The notes beneath the pieces were generated by a model, which did no database searches, was not told where the DNA came from, and saw only the letters and a list, made by a program, of their open reading frames with translations. A stretch of 64,000 nucleotides of DNA, taken from assembly GCA_017165825.1 (NCBI GenBank), contig CM029380.1:20687572-20751571 (forward strand), read 5' to 3'. Made by a program: the position numbers and the translations under genes. Below are positions 11,549-21,088 of the stretch, piece after piece (position 1 is the first letter of the stretch; each line of letters opens with the position of its first letter). Origin of the DNA: Hepsetus odoe (lineage: Eukaryota; Chordata; Actinopteri; Characiformes; Hepsetidae).

Positions 11549-12769
11549 GTAAGGGAGTTCCTCCGGACCTGTTCTCAGACGGACCTGGTCGCGCTCTTCT
11601 TACGCGTTTCCCCTCTTTTCATTTCAGTCGATGTTATCAGAGATCGTGAAACAGACAGATCCAGAGGCTTCGGCTTTGTAACGTTTGAAAACCCAGACGA
11701 CGCCAAGGACGCAATGGTTGCGATGAACGGAAAGGTAACTGGTTCAAAAGACATCTTTAGTGACTTGGAGTCATTTGAACACCGAATCCTAATCTTATCC
11801 TTTATTTCCATGAAGGCTATCGATGGACGAATGATTCGTGTTGATGAAGCCGGCAAATCTGGTGGAAGGTCTGGGGGGTTCAGGGGCTCTGGCGGTGGCA
11901 GAGGATATTTCAGAGGAGGTAGAGGAAGAGGTATGGTTTTAGATCATCATGCTTTTTGGCTCATTGTTTGGTTCCTTCAGAGGTTGAAATTTTTTTTTGT
12001 CTGTTTGACCCATTGTTCACCAGGCGGTGGCGGCTATGGTGGAGACAGGGGATATGGCGGTGGAGACAGGAGTTACGGAGGCAGTGAAAGAAGCTATGGT
12101 GGAGATCGTGGTTATGGAGGTGGAGATCGTAGCTATGGCAGTAGCGACAGGAGCTACGGCAGTGGTGGTGGTGGCTACTACAACAGGAGTGGCGGCTACT
12201 CTGGTGGTGGTGGTGGAGGATACAGAGACAACAGGTTAGTCCTAAACATGGACGGATATGCTCAGTTTCTTTCAAATTGCCAACTTTGAAATACTGCCCT
12301 CTAGTGGTGTCGCTGTGCTGTATGTACAATAGTAAAAGTAAACCCCCCCCCAAATTGCAGGAACCAGGGTGGCTATGAGCGATCTGGAGGATCATACAGA
12401 GACAGCTACGACAGCTATGGTATGTACTGAAACCCATAATCGCTTGAGTCAAAAGTCTGAAATGTAAGGAGAATTGCAAGAAAAGTGGTTGAGGAGTCTG
12501 TTCTGTCCTGGTTCACATACCAATCCAATGGCGGTAACAGTCATACTAAGACCTTAATGACCTCTTCTTGAATGCTAGCTGATAGTTCACTCTGGAAAGA
12601 TCTAATCTAAAAGGGCTTTGTACCATGTCAATATACAATATACTTCAAATCCTAGCGATTATGAAAATAACACTGTGTAGTGGTGTCAGTTCATTGTTAA
12701 GAAAAGATGTCCGAATGCTCCAGTGCCTTTACTCTTGCCTGCTTCTTGTCCTCAGCTACGCACGAGTAA
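11449..12769 (+). CDS. cirbp: Cold-inducible RNA-binding protein (six coding exons)
   Basis: This is a stress-responsive RNA chaperone that binds and stabilises mRNAs and shuttles between nucleus and cytoplasm (family knowledge). The coding exons are 11449-11548, 11628-11734, 11816-11930, 12024-12234, 12361-12419 and 12756-12769. They join in phase with GT-AG introns to give 201 residues. One RRM spans about residues 6-83, with RNP2 LFIGGL (7-12) and RNP1 RGFGFVTF (46-53). An RGG stretch follows (about 88-108), then a Gly/Tyr/Ser/Arg tail with repeated GGDRSYG-type units, ending SYDSYATHE. The terminal motif and the RRM sequence are diagnostic of CIRBP rather than RBM3. The start is the first codon after the acceptor at 11448. 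The tail is longer than in human CIRBP (172 residues). The two middle introns are stop-free multiples of three; see findings. Confidence 0.95.
11628..11734 (+). CDS. cirbp: cirbp coding exon 2 (RNP1)
   Basis: It encodes DVIRDRETDRSRGFGFVTFE to AMNGK, residues 34-69. The acceptor is TTTCAG and the donor GTAACT, ending in phase 0. The preceding intron is only 79 bases. Confidence 0.95.
11816..11930 (+). CDS. cirbp: cirbp coding exon 3 (end of RRM, RGG box)
   Basis: It encodes AIDGRMIRVDEAGKSGG then an RGG-type run ending GGRGRG, residues 70-107 plus one base. The acceptor is ATGAAG, which has a weak pyrimidine tract just before it. Confidence 0.92.
12024..12234 (+). CDS. cirbp: cirbp coding exon 4 (Gly/Tyr/Ser/Arg repeats)
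   Basis: It is low-complexity and encodes repeated units such as GGDRGYGG, GGDRSYGG, SSDRSYGS and GGGGYYNRSGG, residues 108-177. Imperfect internal repetition suggests growth by unit duplication. The disordered tail promotes RNA binding and condensation in this family. Confidence 0.93.
12294..12307 (-). promoter_or_regulatory. CTCF-like motif in a cirbp intron
   Basis: The minus strand reads CCACTAGAGGGCAG, a full match to CCASYAGRKGGCRS. It lies in the intron after the Gly-rich exon. Binding is unproven. Confidence 0.4.
12361..12419 (+). CDS. cirbp: cirbp coding exon 5
   Basis: It encodes NQGGYERSGGSYRDSYDSY, residues 179-197, with split codons on both sides. The donor is GTATGT. Its final G can join either the next coding exon or, in principle, the distal exon at 14506. 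Confidence 0.93.
12756..12769 (+). CDS. cirbp: cirbp last coding exon, ends ATHE-stop
   Basis: The short coding part CTACGCACGAGTAA follows a CCTCAG acceptor. It completes Ala and encodes Thr-His-Glu and a stop, matching the conserved carboxy end of CIRBP. Confidence 0.93.
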
Positions 12770-13640
12770 AAAAATCCTGATTCCAAGACCATCCCTTCGC
12801 TGGCTGTATTTAAAAGATGTGCTCTTCGAAGAAACTTTGATTTTTCACTTTGTTTATTTTGAGTGTCTACTGCTCTTCTACTTAAACCGTATTGATAGAC
12901 TTTTGCAATCCTTTTTAAATTTATTTTTGTGTATAAGTCTGCTCTTTGAGAGGAGGAATTTATGGTCATTCTTGGGCATTTAATTGCTGTAAATGTTAAA
13001 GCCCATTTAGATTACTTGTACGTACAGTTTCCCATGGGGGGAAAACATGGGTTTCTTTCCTTTTGTATCTGTAATGAAGTCTCACTGTTTTAAACCATGT
13101 GTGATATCTCTGACCAGTTCAGCACAGCCTGTTGGCTTCTAAGAAGTATTAACATGAAACTTTGGACCAATATGCAGTTTCAAATGGCTCATAAAAAGAT
13201 GTCTGTCAAATACCTATTACTTGGACACGGATCTGCCTCTAAAAGTACAACCATATCAGATTCACAAAAGAAGCTCGCCAAGCTGTGATGTGCTCTCGGG
13301 GTGGCCTTGCACCCTTGATGTTGCTAAAGACTTGTAAATATTCAGTATCCAAAGAGTGAACTACTCTAATGGCGATACCTCAGTTTATACGTAAAGTTGA
13401 TTGATCCTTTTGAGGTGGCCTGAGGTACTTTGCTCTTTGTGACGTTTGAATATAAAAACTACTCTTTATAAACGTAAATGTAAACCTCAGTCTCTTAAGT
13501 TCAAGATTTTGTTCCCTTCGGGAAAGAAATGTGCTCTGTTCTGTGTATCCACGCCTGCAATTTTTTCCTTTTTGTAAAAACAATTTGGCTTCATGAAGCC
13601 CATTAAACAGTCTGCTGAACATGCTCTGATTTTATTGTGC
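12770..13640 (+). other. cirbp: cirbp 3' UTR (proximal form)
   Basis: No coding signal follows the stop. The stretch is AT/T-rich and ends near an ATTAAA variant poly(A) signal at 13602-13607, followed by a T/GT-rich segment. Two mutually exclusive short hairpins are possible at 13028-13051; see findings. The 3' end is inferred, not mapped. Confidence 0.55.
13602..13607 (+). terminator. cirbp: ATTAAA poly(A) signal candidate for cirbp
   Basis: This is a common single-base variant of AATAAA, with a downstream T/GT-rich element at about 13628-13640. It lies about 830 bases after the stop codon. Confidence 0.45.
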
Positions 13641-14505
13641 TTAAAAATTCTGAAGAAGTTTTTCTGAGACAGATTTTAACCATGTACGGGGGATTAGATA
13701 AGACTGGAGGATCTGCAAAGTTAAATGTGTAAATTTAAAATCCTAGTGGGTTACTTGGTGCTGTTAAAGCTAGATTAGACGGGGAAATAGAATTTGCTGA
13801 CATTAGAGAGAATGGACTAGATTTATAGTGAGGTTCTGTATAAATGCTTCATTGCTTGCAAGAGTTCTCTGCTAACAATTTTGGAAAATCCATCATGCCC
13901 TTGGAGAATGAAGTTTTGTGCCTACCGACTCGAGTCCTCTGAGTTGAGAGCTGCTGTCTTGACTAGGGAAATTGTGGAGATAGGCCTGTAATGTGAGGTA
14001 AAAAAAACTTTTGCTCTCCTGTACGCATCCTTTCCAACAGTTCCATTGTTTTTGTCCACATTTCCTCTGAAATACTCCAACCAGTGTTCTTGCCACCCAA
14101 GATCTTGCTAAATTTTGACTCCTAAAAACTGGTCAGTTTTGTGAACCTTTCCAAAAAAAGTGCTACATGCTAATAGTGAAATACTGTGTCCTTCTTGGAA
14201 TGCTTCATTTCCAGGGTTTATCAGTAGATCCCATTTTTGTACCCTTTTGAAGCTACATTGAACAGACCTTGGGAAAAGGCTTCCATCAAATGAGAAATGC
14301 TCATATTGCCTCATTGCCTTTCAAGGCACTGATGCTTCCACTGAAGACTCGGCCTTAAGTCCTAAGAATCACGTTTTTCAAATGGTTCCTTTATCGCCCT
14401 TTAGTTAAACTTAATTTGTAAAAGTTGCCAATGCATGCCAGTAATTTTGTCATTCTGAATTTGTGAGCTGTCTGTGTATTGAAATACGTATTTCTGTTTT
14501 TTCAG

Positions 14506-14730
14506 AGTGAAACGCAGGAAGCTGAAGGAAAGCTGAACTAATGTCTACAGTGGTTACTGTTAGTGACTACATTCGCTGGAACTTCTCATCCACTCTGTGA
14601 GGTGAGCGGTGTTCACGGGAGTGGGTTCATTACTGCTTCTACCCGTCTTTTGAGGCGGGCCTGGGATGATGGACAGACAGGTTTCAGAATAACGTCTAAC
14701 CCAATAAAGCAACTTGAACAGTTGGGTTTG
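14506..14730 (+). other. cirbp: Possible alternative last exon of cirbp
   Basis: A strong acceptor, TTTCTGTTTTTTCAG, ends at 14505. A canonical AATAAA lies at 14703-14708, followed by GT-rich sequence. If cirbp exon 5 (ending TAT-G) is spliced here, the frame reads Tyr-Glu-stop and replaces the ATHE end. Alternative 3' ends are known for CIRBP genes, but this use is inferred. Confidence 0.45.
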
Positions 14731-15144
14731 AAATTTTTTGGTGGATGTCATTGAAAGTGCCTAAAGTCAGCCCAAGCTGAACAAGGCACTGGAGAACCAG
14801 TGAAGTGCTCCATGCAGCTGAATAGAAACTAATGAAAGCAGTGATGTATTTGGCAGTTTACCCTTAAATAGCCAGTAATCTGTAAATGTCCTGGAGTTAA
14901 TTGGTAGTCTTGTTCTTTTTTTAGGATCTGGGTAGGGACGATTTCCCTGCGGAGCTGATCATCTCCGTAAGAACAGCACAGAACCAACAGCAATCGAGAG
15001 GTGGCACACAGTGTCCCTGCCAGCTATTAAAGAAATGTTCTGCTTTTTTGTTACTAAAGCAGGTTTTGGTCATGTGGAAAGTGTGAACCAAGCAAATAAA
15101 AGTTGTGGATTCAAGTATCGTCTTTTCTTTTTCTTTCCTACTTG
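14731..15144. other. Intergenic, nothing recognised
   Basis: There is no exon or nameable repeat between the end of cirbp and the SINE that follows. Confidence 0.4.
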
Positions 15145-15381
15145 TGAAAGTGACAACCCTTGTCATTGTGAGGTCACAGCACGTGAACCGCAACAAAATT
15201 GGACCTCTGCATTTAACCCATGCACACAAACACCATGCAGCTATTGAAAGCGCCCGGGGAGTAGTGACAGGGACGGTTCCTTGCTCAAGGGTACCTCAGG
15301 GCACCCTACTGGTGAGGGAATCAAATCCATAATCTTCTGATGTAGAGGAAACTCCCTAACCACTAGGCCACCGCTGCACCG
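15145..15381 (-). mobile_element. tRNA-derived SINE (CAGCGGTGGCCTAGTGG family)
   Basis: On the minus strand the head reads GGTGGCCTAGTGGTTAGGG, a tRNA-like A-box region. A body follows with CTTGAGCAAGG and CGGGCGCTTTCAATAGC, and a 3' part with ATGCAGAGGTCCAATTTTG. It is close to full length. The same family recurs eight more times in the window. Confidence 0.8.
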
Positions 15382-15756
15382 CTTTGTAGCACAGGCTGTG
15401 TTTTTGTTGAAAGAGTTTGAGTTGGTGTTGAAGTAAATACAACACTGGAAACTTTTGCCTGAGATTATTTTTGGCTTGGAAAGTGAGGAAGAAAATCTCC
15501 AGTTAAAAAGTATCAGGAAAAATTCTGTACCCGCATATTATTCCTTTAGGAGGAGCTGCTGTCTGGATGTTTCTTAGGAATGATGGAACATCGCTGAGCA
15601 ACTGAAGAAAGAAACAAAGACTAATCAGGGTTCCTCAAAATAGGCTAAAGTGGTAATCCACCATCACCTCTTTACACAGGTTCTGATCTGATCTGAGGTC
15701 GTGCACACTGATAAAGCAGGCTTGAATGACACAGTGTGGTATGTGGTTTGCATATT

Positions 15757-15762
15757 TTTATT
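15757..15762 (-). terminator. AATAAA signal candidate for the protease gene
   Basis: The minus strand reads AATAAA about 370 bases beyond the stop codon at 16130. No better signal was seen closer to the stop. This is inferred. Confidence 0.4.
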
Positions 15763-15853
15763 GCGCAGAGAAAGGGTTAATGCACAGAGGGCGCTGCATA
15801 ATTCATGGACTGCCCGCAGCAGTTTTTCCTGGTTTTGTATTGTGTACATTGTA

Positions 15854-15867
15854 CCACAAGGGGGCAG
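15854..15867 (+). promoter_or_regulatory. CTCF-like motif
   Basis: CCACAAGGGGGCAG has one mismatch to the CTCF core. It points opposite to the two motifs at cirbp and lies between the 3' ends of cirbp and the protease. Confidence 0.35.
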
Positions 15868-16129
15868 TGTTGCCATACAAATTGGAGTTCATGTCATTTC
15901 CACTTAAGCTGCTGTGCGAGCTGTCCTTCGGGCCTTGATGTGAATCAGGCTTTTCCAGTCTTGAGTACCTGTATGTGTCTGAAAAGCACAAATATCCTGA
16001 ACTGCCTAATCTCAGTCTGGTTTGTCGATGTGGATCTGCACTTTCGTCACGTTAACAAAGTGGAAGTAATGCTGCAGGGCATTTTCTAAATGAACATCAA
16101 GCTCGCCTCCTCTGTTCTTTCTGACCTCC

Positions 16130-16285
16130 TTACACTTTATAACTCCCATTAATGACGGAGTGAATCCAGTTGAGATAGTGGGATACGCGAATGTATTTTG
16201 ACACATTGTCTCCATTTTTAATAATGCGAGTGGACACAACCCCATGTGCGATGTCTCCACAAACCAGTGGTCCCCCCGAGTCACC
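16130..16285 (-). CDS. Protease exon 5 (catalytic Ser)
   Basis: It begins GGTGACTCG after a CCACAG acceptor and encodes GDSGGPLVCGDIAHGVVS and the C-terminal helix around YLNWIHSVI, ending SYKV-stop. There are 51 codons plus the stop, in phase 0. Confidence 0.92.
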   Translation of the reverse strand, partial: GDSGGPLVCGDIAHGVVSTRIIKNGDNVSKYIRVSHYLNWIHSVINGSYKV

Positions 16286-18995
16286 CTGTGGATTCAAAAG
16301 AACAGCATGTTTTCTAATTCTACAAGAACAATGGAAGTGAAAGCCTTTAAAAGAGAGAAGTGTGACCACCCTTACTTTTCCAGGCCCTTTTTGGCCCTCG
16401 GTGCAGATCACATTAGGGTCTTCGCAGTATTTGTTTGCAGAGATGGTAACATTGACCTCAAGCAGGACTTTGGATGGATTGTTTTCATTCAATGACTGGC
16501 ATCCCCAACCCATGACCAAGCAGTTCTCTGGGATCTTTTCGTTTTCTGAATTAGGCAGGGCAATAGGCATCACCTTTTCATTCAACTCAGCTGGTTTATC
16601 GAGCTGCAAGAAATGCAGATGACAGATTTGTCAGAAGTTCAATAAGACACAAAGAAAATATGTGAAGGCCATTTTGAGGAATATAGAAATATCTTTACCT
16701 TTAAAAGCATGATGTCATTTTTGTATTTGGTGCTGTTGTAGTCAGGATGTGGAAACCGTACCACAAATGTGCAGTCCTGGATCTTCAGATCTTTATTGTT
16801 GTGGATTCCCAGAAAAGCCACAATGTTTCTGGAAAAAGAAAACATGGATACGAGACTGCAGTCATGCTCAGAGTACATGTCATTTCCATGTGTTTGAAAG
16901 TCTACATGCAAGTTGTTCTACATTTTTGCTTTTGGTTGATTACTTGAGTAAAGCATGGGTGCAAAGAAAAGGCCTCCATTGCCAGGATGTAAAACTGTGC
17001 TGCATTAAGACACAAATACGGTCATGTGCTTTCCTGTTCTCTTTGAGCCTTTTCCAACATTGCTAGATGCAGACGATAATCACTTAAGGGCGATTTATTC
17101 TCATGTGAAGGAGAAACAGTCCTATATTTACACCATGAATTTACGTTCCACAAGATTCAGCTTCCAGGTGACGATACTCCCTGCCAGGATTAGGCCGGTC
17201 AGCCTGAACGTTAAAATTGTCCGCCGCAAATCTTTTAGTTTCATTTTTTAAGTGTTCTGTGTGCCTTCAAAACAGGTCTCAGCAGTCAGGGCATGGACTG
17301 GACCTCTGATGTTGTGCTTTGAAGTCTTACAAAAAGACACCAACAGCAGATCCTTCATGCCCAGTCGGGTTGTTATCTTGGCCTCCACGGATCAAACCAG
17401 CCTGTCTAACACATCCCAGAATGCATCTTTTTGCCATCTCTTCCCAAGGAATGTAGCACACATACACCCAGCTATGATTCAGGATTCATCAGACCAGGCT
17501 GCCTTCTCCCATTGCTCCATGATCAAGCTGCTCAGCTGCTATTTGTAGTTGCTTTAGGTGGAAGACAGGGGTCAGCATGGGTCCTCTGACTTGTCTACGG
17601 CTATGCAGCCCCATGCCCTGTGGATTCTGACACCTTTCTATTACAGCCTGCATTAACTTTCTCAGCAAGTTCTGCTACAGTCGTTTCTCTGAGGGATCAG
17701 ACAAGACAAGCTAGCCCTCGCTCCTCACATGCATCAATGAGAGCCATCAACTCATGAATGGAAGCTACACTTAGGACAAAAATTGGGTTCTCTAATGCCA
17801 CTAATGCATTTAGGTGCCTTTCTAATACAGTATCAGTTTGACACTGCATTTTACACATTGTTATGACTTACGTTACTTTTAACGGTGTTGCTTTATTGCT
17901 TTTCTGTTTCTCACACGTTGCTCTAGCTCCAGAAAGATTGCCCGAAAGAGAGTAGTAATACTGCTTTTCTTGCATAACTGACCAAAATATTCACCAAATA
18001 ATAACCAGCAACACAACCTATAAAAACATGGTATTTGCTGACAGAATGATTAATATTCTCATAATTACTGCACCGATTTTGTTGTCATGATGCAGCTTAG
18101 TGAAATTCCCTGTGCCATCTCAGGAATCAACTTACTTGCCATTGCAGTGGGCTGCGGTCAACACGAAGTTCTTGTGAATCAGAAAACCGTCGCAGGACTC
18201 GGACGTTTGCAGGTTGAAAAGATACACCATGTAAGGCCGGCTATGTGGCTCCGACTCCCTTCCACCAATAATGCCATGGCGCATGGAGCCACCTGTATAT
18301 TCCCATAAAAAGTTAATGCCATTGCTGTCATATTAAAGCCTCATAATTATTTTTTGGGAAAGAAAAGCTTCTAGAAAGGGGTCATAGTGGCCTAGTGATA
18401 GGATACTCTTCTGCAGACCAAGAGGTCGCAGGTTTGAATCCCACCTCCAGCACTACCACCATTTGGTTCCTGTGCAAAATCCTGAACCCCAAGTTGCTCC
18501 AGGGAGCCTGTCCCTGTAGTTAGGAAATGGAAGCCACTCTGGCTAAGAGCATCTACTAAATGTTGTAAATGTACAAATGTAGAAAAAAAATATGTATATA
18601 CTCCACTTTCAGTGAGCATTTCTTGACAAACAGTTCAAAAGAATTTAGGAAAAAAATCATTACGCATGGCATTTATCCATTTTCTTATTGCAATTTGCTA
18701 CAATATCAATAATAAAAAATGCTAACAATAAATATTGTTTAAATACACAATATTTTAGAACATATCCACACAATTTACAACAGGTGTGAGAAATAAAACT
18801 AATCATTCTGTTTCTTTTCCTCGGTTTTCTTTTGGCACAGCCATGCAGCGCTCGAGTTGAGAAGTTGAGAAGTATCTACAATAAGAATGTGAGTCCTACC
18901 ATTCAGTGGTCTGATGCAAGTGTGAAGTAGGTATGATTACCTGGCATAAAGTTTTGCAGGAGCACAAATGCACCCAGACAATGTACCACACTCAT
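16130..18995 (-). CDS. Granzyme/mast-cell-protease-like serine protease (S1A, five exons)
   Basis: This is a secreted or granule-stored chymotrypsin-fold endopeptidase of the haematopoietic granzyme/chymase group. The minus-strand coding exons are 18995-18941, 18292-18136, 16828-16699, 16603-16376 and 16285-16130. They join in phase to 241 residues. The signal peptide is MSVVHCLGAFVLLQNFMPG. After a short propeptide the mature start is IIGGRE at residue 26, followed by PHSRPYM, typical of this group. The triad is His67 (TAAHC), Asp109 (NDIMLL) and Ser193 (GDSGGP). The position before GDSGG reads GPGK, so there is no Asp189 of trypsins and no Cys191 disulphide, as in granzyme B and chymase. 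The five-exon layout matches the family. A TATA box lies upstream at 19054-19063. Orthology to one named mammalian granzyme cannot be decided here, and substrate preference is not predictable with confidence. Confidence 0.9.
16376..16603 (-). CDS. Protease exon 4
   Basis: It encodes LDKPAELNEKVMPIALP to GQKGPGK, 76 codons, phase 0 at both ends. It includes the NCLVMGWGC segment and the NKYCEDPNVICTEG loop. The acceptor is TTGCAG and the donor GTAAGG. Confidence 0.92.
16699..16828 (-). CDS. Protease exon 3 (catalytic Asp)
   Basis: It encodes NIVAFLGIHNNKDL to NDIMLLK. The acceptor is TTCCAG and the donor GTAAAG. The first base completes a Lys codon from exon 2. It contains the extra Cys90 in KIQDCTF. 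Confidence 0.92.
16829..18135 (-). other. Protease intron 2
   Basis: It is about 1.3 kb and contains the Tc1-like relic at 17255-17775. No other coding segment was recognised in it. Confidence 0.7.
17255..17775 (-). mobile_element. Tc1/mariner-like transposase relic, internally deleted
   Basis: On the minus strand it carries decayed pieces of a Tc1-like transposase. A segment like CATCAATGAG near 17735 corresponds to the early domain. A GMGLHSRR-like stretch and a WSDES-like region follow, then a late VRQAGLIRGG-like part. The pieces are brought together by a deletion and broken by stops. It shares its family with the relics at 27025-27480 and 40830-41275. Confidence 0.6.
18136..18292 (-). 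CDS. Protease exon 2 (mature N-terminus, catalytic His)
   Basis: It encodes GSMRHG-IIGGRESEPHS then RPYMVYLFN to TAAHCNG. The acceptor is TATACAG and the donor GTAAGT. Isoleucine 26 of IIGG should become the mature amino end after removal of a short propeptide. Confidence 0.92.
18378..18582 (+). mobile_element. tRNA-derived SINE (CTCTGGATAAGAG-tail type)
   Basis: The head reads GTGGCCTAGTGATAGGATA with a B box near AGGTTTGAATCCCACC. The tail reads GCTAAGAGCATCTACTAAATG then TGTAAATGTA. It lies in intron 1 of the protease gene, antisense to it. Related copies are at 29930-30114 and 50021-50206. Confidence 0.75.
18941..18995 (-). CDS. Protease exon 1 (signal peptide)
   Basis: It encodes MSVVHCLGAFVLLQNFMP plus one base, ending at a GTAATC donor. 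The hydrophobic core VHCLGAFVLL is a signal sequence. The ATG is the first after the TATA box at 19054-19063. Confidence 0.85.
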
Positions 18996-19053
18996 AGCAG
19001 AAACAGCTTAGTCAGCACAGCCTGTGACAGCCAACAACTCAATATGGAGCTTT

Positions 19054-19063
19054 CCTTTATATA
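19054..19063 (-). promoter_or_regulatory. TATA box of the protease gene
   Basis: The minus strand reads TATATAAAGG about 60 bases before the start codon, predicting transcription start near 19030. A TATA-driven promoter is usual for tissue-restricted immune proteases. Confidence 0.65.
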
Positions 19064-20892
19064 GCTGACTCAAAGAACCAGGAAGAAGAGAAACCGCTTT
19101 ACGCTTCTTTCTCTATTTCTGTTGGGAGGAAGGGAGCGGCGGGTAGAAGAGAAGGACGGTTGACTAAAATTAAGATTAGCATAGAAACACACTTCTCTTA
19201 TATTAAAGAGCTTCTGAAATACCAGACACAATTATAAAACCTACAGAAAATATGAATACATCCAAACTCCGGATTCTGATTATTCTAAAATAAGATGATG
19301 CACTGAAAAAAGCTGAAATGTCTGAGCAACATGAATGAATGAACTGAGTCACAGTGCTGGCATCTAAATGTATCTATTTTCTTCCAAAAATCCAGGAAAC
19401 CCTGCAAATCCAGGGTGGATCCACAACAGAAATGTGCTGCTGCCAAAATCTGTGACCAAGGGTCGAAGAGAGCATAGTTGGCTTTGCTCTTTCTAGGCAG
19501 ATAGGATGGCCTTTATCTCCCCTTTGGCTCAATGCAAGGGTCGACATCACAGGTTCACGTAATAACCAGCTAGTGTTCTCCTCCAAGTGTGTTGAGCTGT
19601 ATTACTGCACTGTGTTTGCGGTACTCTGAAAAGATGCAGTGGCTCAGGACACGCTCCTCTTCTTGTGATGGGGGTTCTTTCTAGTGTGTGAACCTGGAAA
19701 TGACCAATTTGGGAAGAATATGTGGAAATTTTGTCCAGTTCTCCAGGCCCAGTGGTGCTACACATAAGACAACATAATACTACGATGACAGTTCACAGTG
19801 TAAGAGATGCAATGCTGTACAACAAAATACAAGAAGGCAGTACAGAGCTCAGTTCAGCCGACACAGAGCAGAAAAAGTGGTGGGCCAAAGTAATCAAAGT
19901 GTGCAAAAATGGAGGAAAATTTAATTATAATTATTATAATAATTATAAAATGTTACATGAATGTAAACATAAATGTGAGGAACGGCATTTTGTGGATAGT
20001 ATTTAAGAAAGAAAAAAGCAGATCCGATTGCCCGTGATCATTACATTTCAACTTGTGATCATATTAATGTCTTTGTCCAAAATGATCGGATTTTTTGTCT
20101 TCTTTTATAGCACATGTTCAGACAACTCTCAACGATCTGATCTACTCAAAGCAGGCTTTTAGTGCAAGATCATTGAATCCATGGCCACTTGAGTGCACTG
20201 AAGAAGAGTAGGACCTTTAAAATGACTTTGACCTTCAAGCAGGCATATATTTGAGTGGACTGGTGCTCAGTATTGCATAAACTTGACCGACCTGTGGCCT
20301 GCGCATACTTCATAATGTATTACTTAATGCAGCTGTAGTGAGGCAGGCAGCCTTGAGTGTATCATTTGTTGATTTTCTTCTCGTCGTCTTAAAGCGATGT
20401 GTCTCAAAAGAGGATTTCTGTCTGCTGTTGTTATCCCAAAGGCAACATTACTGAACACAAGCCCTCATAGTCTATGAAAAAGTCTTGAATCCTTTTTCTT
20501 CTTCTTGAATCCATTGGGCTCAGCAATAATGAGTCACTGAAAAAAGTCCACTCTTAGTTCTCTCAAGCTCTGTTGCCTGGTGCCCAAATGAATTTCATTC
20601 TAAAGTCCTCTGGATTGTTTCAAATGTTGTTCTTTGTCTAACTCTACACTTCTCTCTATCTCACTTTTATCTGCGTTTGTGCTATAAAGAAAAGGAAATC
20701 CATATTAGCACTTCTACTGAATCTGAAGGCATTTTCCACTAACAAACGTGAATATATAATCATTATTTTAATGAATGTTCGTGATACGTTTCTAATCCGG
20801 AGGTTGATGAACAGTTTTATCAGTGAACGGCTCTTATGGGAAAGAGACTGGTCATTCAGTGTGTTTGTTCTACAATTGTTGGTCTATAATTG
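19064..20892. other. Intergenic, nothing recognised
   Basis: No exon was recognised. An AT-only inverted segment lies near 19921-19947. A 94-codon open frame at 19722-20006 has no family signature. Confidence 0.4.
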
Positions 20893-21088
20893 CGGGGCAG
20901 GGGTGGCCTAGAGGTTAGGCACGAGGTCCCAGGATCAGGTAACCGAGCAAGGTACCGTCCCCATCACTGCTCCCCGGATGCTCTAAATAGCTACCCCCTA
21001 CTGCACTGTGTGTGGGTGAAATGCAGAGGAATCATTTCATGGTGTCTCACTGTGTGCTGTGTTTCACAATGACAATAAATCATTTAAT
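20893..21088 (+). mobile_element. tRNA-derived SINE, internally deleted
   Basis: It belongs to the GGTGGCCTAG family. The A-box head is present, but the B-box part is missing between the head and CCGAGCAAGGTACCG. The end reads CAATGACAATAAATC. Confidence 0.7.

Noticed and set aside
11474..12289. A 271-codon single-exon gene over cirbp
   Set aside because: It reads through real introns and starts in the wrong frame within the first coding exon. It exists only because two introns are stop-free.
11961..12479. A 172-codon His/Cys/Ser-rich antisense protein
   Set aside because: It is the antisense shadow of the Gly/Tyr/Ser-rich cirbp exon. The composition follows from complementary codons and there is no independent support.
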